DNA of 9,142 bases from an uncultured Solobacterium sp. (GTDB lineage: Bacteria; Bacillota_I; Bacilli_A; Erysipelotrichales; Erysipelotrichaceae), in assembly GCA_905235315.1 (NCBI GenBank), contig CAJOLG010000172.1, forward strand, positions 1 to 9,142, given 5' to 3'. Positions 7,853 to 9,142 of the stretch are shown here, one piece after another. The notes under the pieces are model-generated. The model saw nothing but the letters and a program-made list of their open reading frames with translations. It searched no databases and was not told the DNA's origin. Both the position numbers and the translations under genes were made by a program. The stretch's first letter is position 1. The number at the start of each line of letters is the position of its first letter.

Positions 7853-7872
7853 ATCTATAAGAAGAGGAGTAT

Positions 7873-8931
7873 ATGCCGTTAACAATTATTCGCCAGTCGA
7901 TTACCGAAGTGGAAGCCGACGCCATCGTGAATACCGCCAATCCGCAGCCCACCGTGGGCGGGGGAACCGACACTGCGGTTTATGAAGCCGCCGGCTGGGA
8001 CGAACTGCTGGAAGAGCGCAGAAGGATCGGCGAGATCCGGGTGGGAGATGCGGCCGCCACCGGCGCATACCGGCTGCCGTACAAAATCATTATTCATACC
8101 GTTTCGCCGATCTGGACAGATGGCATGCATGGAGAGACAGAGGCGCTGCGCTCCTGTTATATCCGTTCGCTTGAAATCGCCCGGGAACATCAATGCGCAA
8201 GTGTCGCATTTCCGCTGCTGGCTTCCGGCTCCAACGGGTTTCCGAAAGACATCGCCCTGAAGACAGCACTGGATGCGATTCAGTCCTATCTCCTTGAACA
8301 TGAGATGCAGGTCATTCTTGCGGTGTTTGACAAGCAGTCGTTTGAACTGTCTTCCAATGTGTATGCCGAGGTAAAGTCCTATATTGAAGAACACCAGGTG
8401 GAAGACCTTTCGGAGAAAGAATACCGGCATTCCCGCAGGGAAGGATTTGCCGGCCTGGTTTCCGGAAGAGACCGAAGGAAATCTGACGCATACGCTGAGG
8501 AGTTGTACTGCGATGCGGATTACAGCACGTCGAACTTTGCGCTCCCGAAACTCTCTGAGATGGAGTCCTATTCGAGGATCCTCCGCGACGGCGTCAGGGA
8601 AGAAACCTTCCAGGTGAAGCTGCTGAACCTGATCGATGCGTCCGGGGAAACCGATCCGATGGTGTACAAACGGGCAAATGTTGACCGCAAGCTGTTTGCG
8701 AAGATCCGCAAGGATGAGAATTACAAGCCTTCCCGAAAGACGGCGATCGCGTTCGCAATTGCGCTGAAGCTGAGTCTTCCCGAAGCACAGGATCTGGTGA
8801 ACCGTGCCGGGTATTCCATCTCGCAGTCGACAACGTTCGATCTGATCATCCGTTACTGTCTGGAACACGGGGTCTACAACATCAATGATGTCAATTCGAT
8901 TCTCTTCGAATTTGACCAGGAGCTGCTCTGA
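7873..8931 (+). CDS. Macro domain protein with C-terminal helix-turn-helix-like module
   Basis: A 352-residue protein. Residues 1-160 are a macro domain that binds ADP-ribose or its derivatives. DAIVNTANPQPTVGGGTD (16-33) carries the Asp16 and Asn20/Asn23 positions and the triple glycine. FPLLASGSNGFP (113-124) is the phosphate-binding loop. Related proteins remove ADP-ribose from proteins or deacetylate O-acetyl-ADP-ribose. Residues about 160-245 form a charged linker. Residues 246-352 form a conserved helical module (FQVKLLNLID, then VYKRANVDRKLFAKIR, YKPSRKTAIAFAIALKL, DLVNRAGYSIS), which looks like a divergent helix-turn-helix and ends with a Tyr/Asn-rich helix. This macro-plus-module architecture is familiar in Firmicutes. 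AGGAG is only three bases before the ATG, but the purine run GAAGAGGAG gives alternative pairing, and the N-terminus fits the fold. It is the last gene of the unit, 20 bases after the previous stop. Confidence 0.9.
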   Translation: MPLTIIRQSITEVEADAIVNTANPQPTVGGGTDTAVYEAAGWDELLEERRRIGEIRVGDAAATGAYRLPYKIIIHTVSPIWTDGMHGETEALRSCYIRSLEIAREHQCASVAFPLLASGSNGFPKDIALKTALDAIQSYLLEHEMQVILAVFDKQSFELSSNVYAEVKSYIEEHQVEDLSEKEYRHSRREGFAGLVSGRDRRKSDAYAEELYCDADYSTSNFALPKLSEMESYSRILRDGVREETFQVKLLNLIDASGETDPMVYKRANVDRKLFAKIRKDENYKPSRKTAIAFAIALKLSLPEAQDLVNRAGYSISQSTTFDLIIRYCLEHGVYNINDVNSILFEFDQELL

Positions 8932-8952
8932 TCCCTGAATCTGTTTTCTTAC

Positions 8953-8976
8953 GGAGGGTTTGAAGCCCTCCTTTTC
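8953..8976 (+). terminator. Rho-independent terminator of the operon
   Basis: GGAGGG (8953-8958) pairs with CCCTCC (8966-8971) around a seven-base loop and is followed by TTTTC. It begins 21 bases after the macro gene stop. It is also the type of stem-loop that group IIC introns recognise for insertion. Confidence 0.85.
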
Positions 8977-8978
8977 TG

Positions 8979-9142
8979 GTGTGCCGGGCATGGCACATCT
9001 CCAGTTGGTGAAAGTCCAACCACAGGAAGTCAGCTGAGGTCGTAGTAGTGGAGAGCCTGACCATGAAGGACCTAATGTTTGTATAGTGCGAATCACTATG
9101 CGCAAGATTCAGACAGTCCGAATAAGGAGATAACCTGCAGAC
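8979..9142 (+). mobile_element. 5' end of a group IIC (bacterial class C) intron, partial
   Basis: The sequence begins GTGTGCCGGGCATGGCAC, matching the 5' consensus (GUGYG) and closely resembling the start of the Oceanobacillus iheyensis group IIC intron as I remember it (GUGUGCCCGGCAUGGGUG). A domain I pattern follows: the hairpin TTGGTGAAAGTCCAACC (9004-9020), then AGGAAGTCAGCTGAGG, and a further hairpin ATAGTG/CACTAT (9083-9099). The boundary is seven bases after the terminator stem, and group IIC introns are known to insert just downstream of terminators. No coding frame is expected in this 5' ribozyme part; a reverse transcriptase/maturase and domains V/VI would lie to the right of the window. 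The orientation is the same as the operon. The exact boundary (8979) is inferred from the consensus. Confidence 0.82.

Noticed and set aside
7879..9105. A long open frame on the minus strand antisense to the macro gene.
   Set aside because: It mirrors the codon pattern of the macro gene, has no recognisable domain, and crosses the operon terminator and the intron start.
9110..9142. CAGA at 9110-9113 and 9138-9141 as candidate EBS1 pairing with TCTG at the 5' exon end.
   Set aside because: A four-base match is too common to assign without the folded domain I.
1..9142. CRISPR arrays, tRNA or rRNA genes, and toxin-antitoxin or defence gene sets.
   Set aside because: No regularly spaced repeats, cloverleaf sequence or recognisable defence effector was seen. 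The macro protein alone, without a partner ADP-ribosyltransferase, does not make a DarTG-type system.

Overview
The window looks like a chromosomal segment of a moderately GC-rich member of the Bacillota, perhaps from the Erysipelotrichales. The reasons are strong purine-rich Shine-Dalgarno sites, Rho-independent terminators, short-spaced operons, and the protein families present: a COG2509 FAD-dependent dehydrogenase, an M16C/PreP-like peptidase, a DUF4358-type lipoprotein, and a macro-domain protein with a Firmicutes-type C-terminal helical module. The genus assignment is a guess from family resemblance only.

Layout. Positions 1-1249 (minus) hold the N-terminal 416 residues of the FAD-dependent dehydrogenase, which runs off the left edge. 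Divergent from it, 1368-4253 (plus) encodes a 961-residue cytoplasmic zinc metallopeptidase of the M16C family with its catalytic residues intact. This gene converges on a small lipoprotein gene (4301-4762, minus). The two share a near-symmetric, bidirectional terminator at 4257-4289. A short AT-rich element at 4796-4803 contains a consensus -10 hexamer on each strand and probably separates the lipoprotein from the next transcription unit.

Positions 4855-8931 (plus) form one compact four-gene unit: an alpha/beta hydrolase, a membrane-anchored phosphodiester glycosidase (NAGPA family), a membrane-anchored protein that may have an NTF2-like fold, and a macro-domain protein with a C-terminal helix-turn-helix-like module. 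Spacings are 21, 1 and 20 bases, and a terminator follows at 8953-8976. The first two genes are each broken by a one-base frameshift at a short C run, of opposite sign. The hydrolase may also have lost its start codon (ACG where an ATG is expected after a strong Shine-Dalgarno).

Right after the operon terminator, from 8979 to the right edge, the sequence has the features of the 5' end of a group IIC self-splicing intron. That position is the usual integration site of this class. The reverse transcriptase/maturase, if present, lies beyond the window.

No wholly new system is evident. The points most worth a second look are the paired frameshifts, the intron boundary, the macro-HTH fusion gene in an envelope-type operon, and the unrecognised membrane protein.
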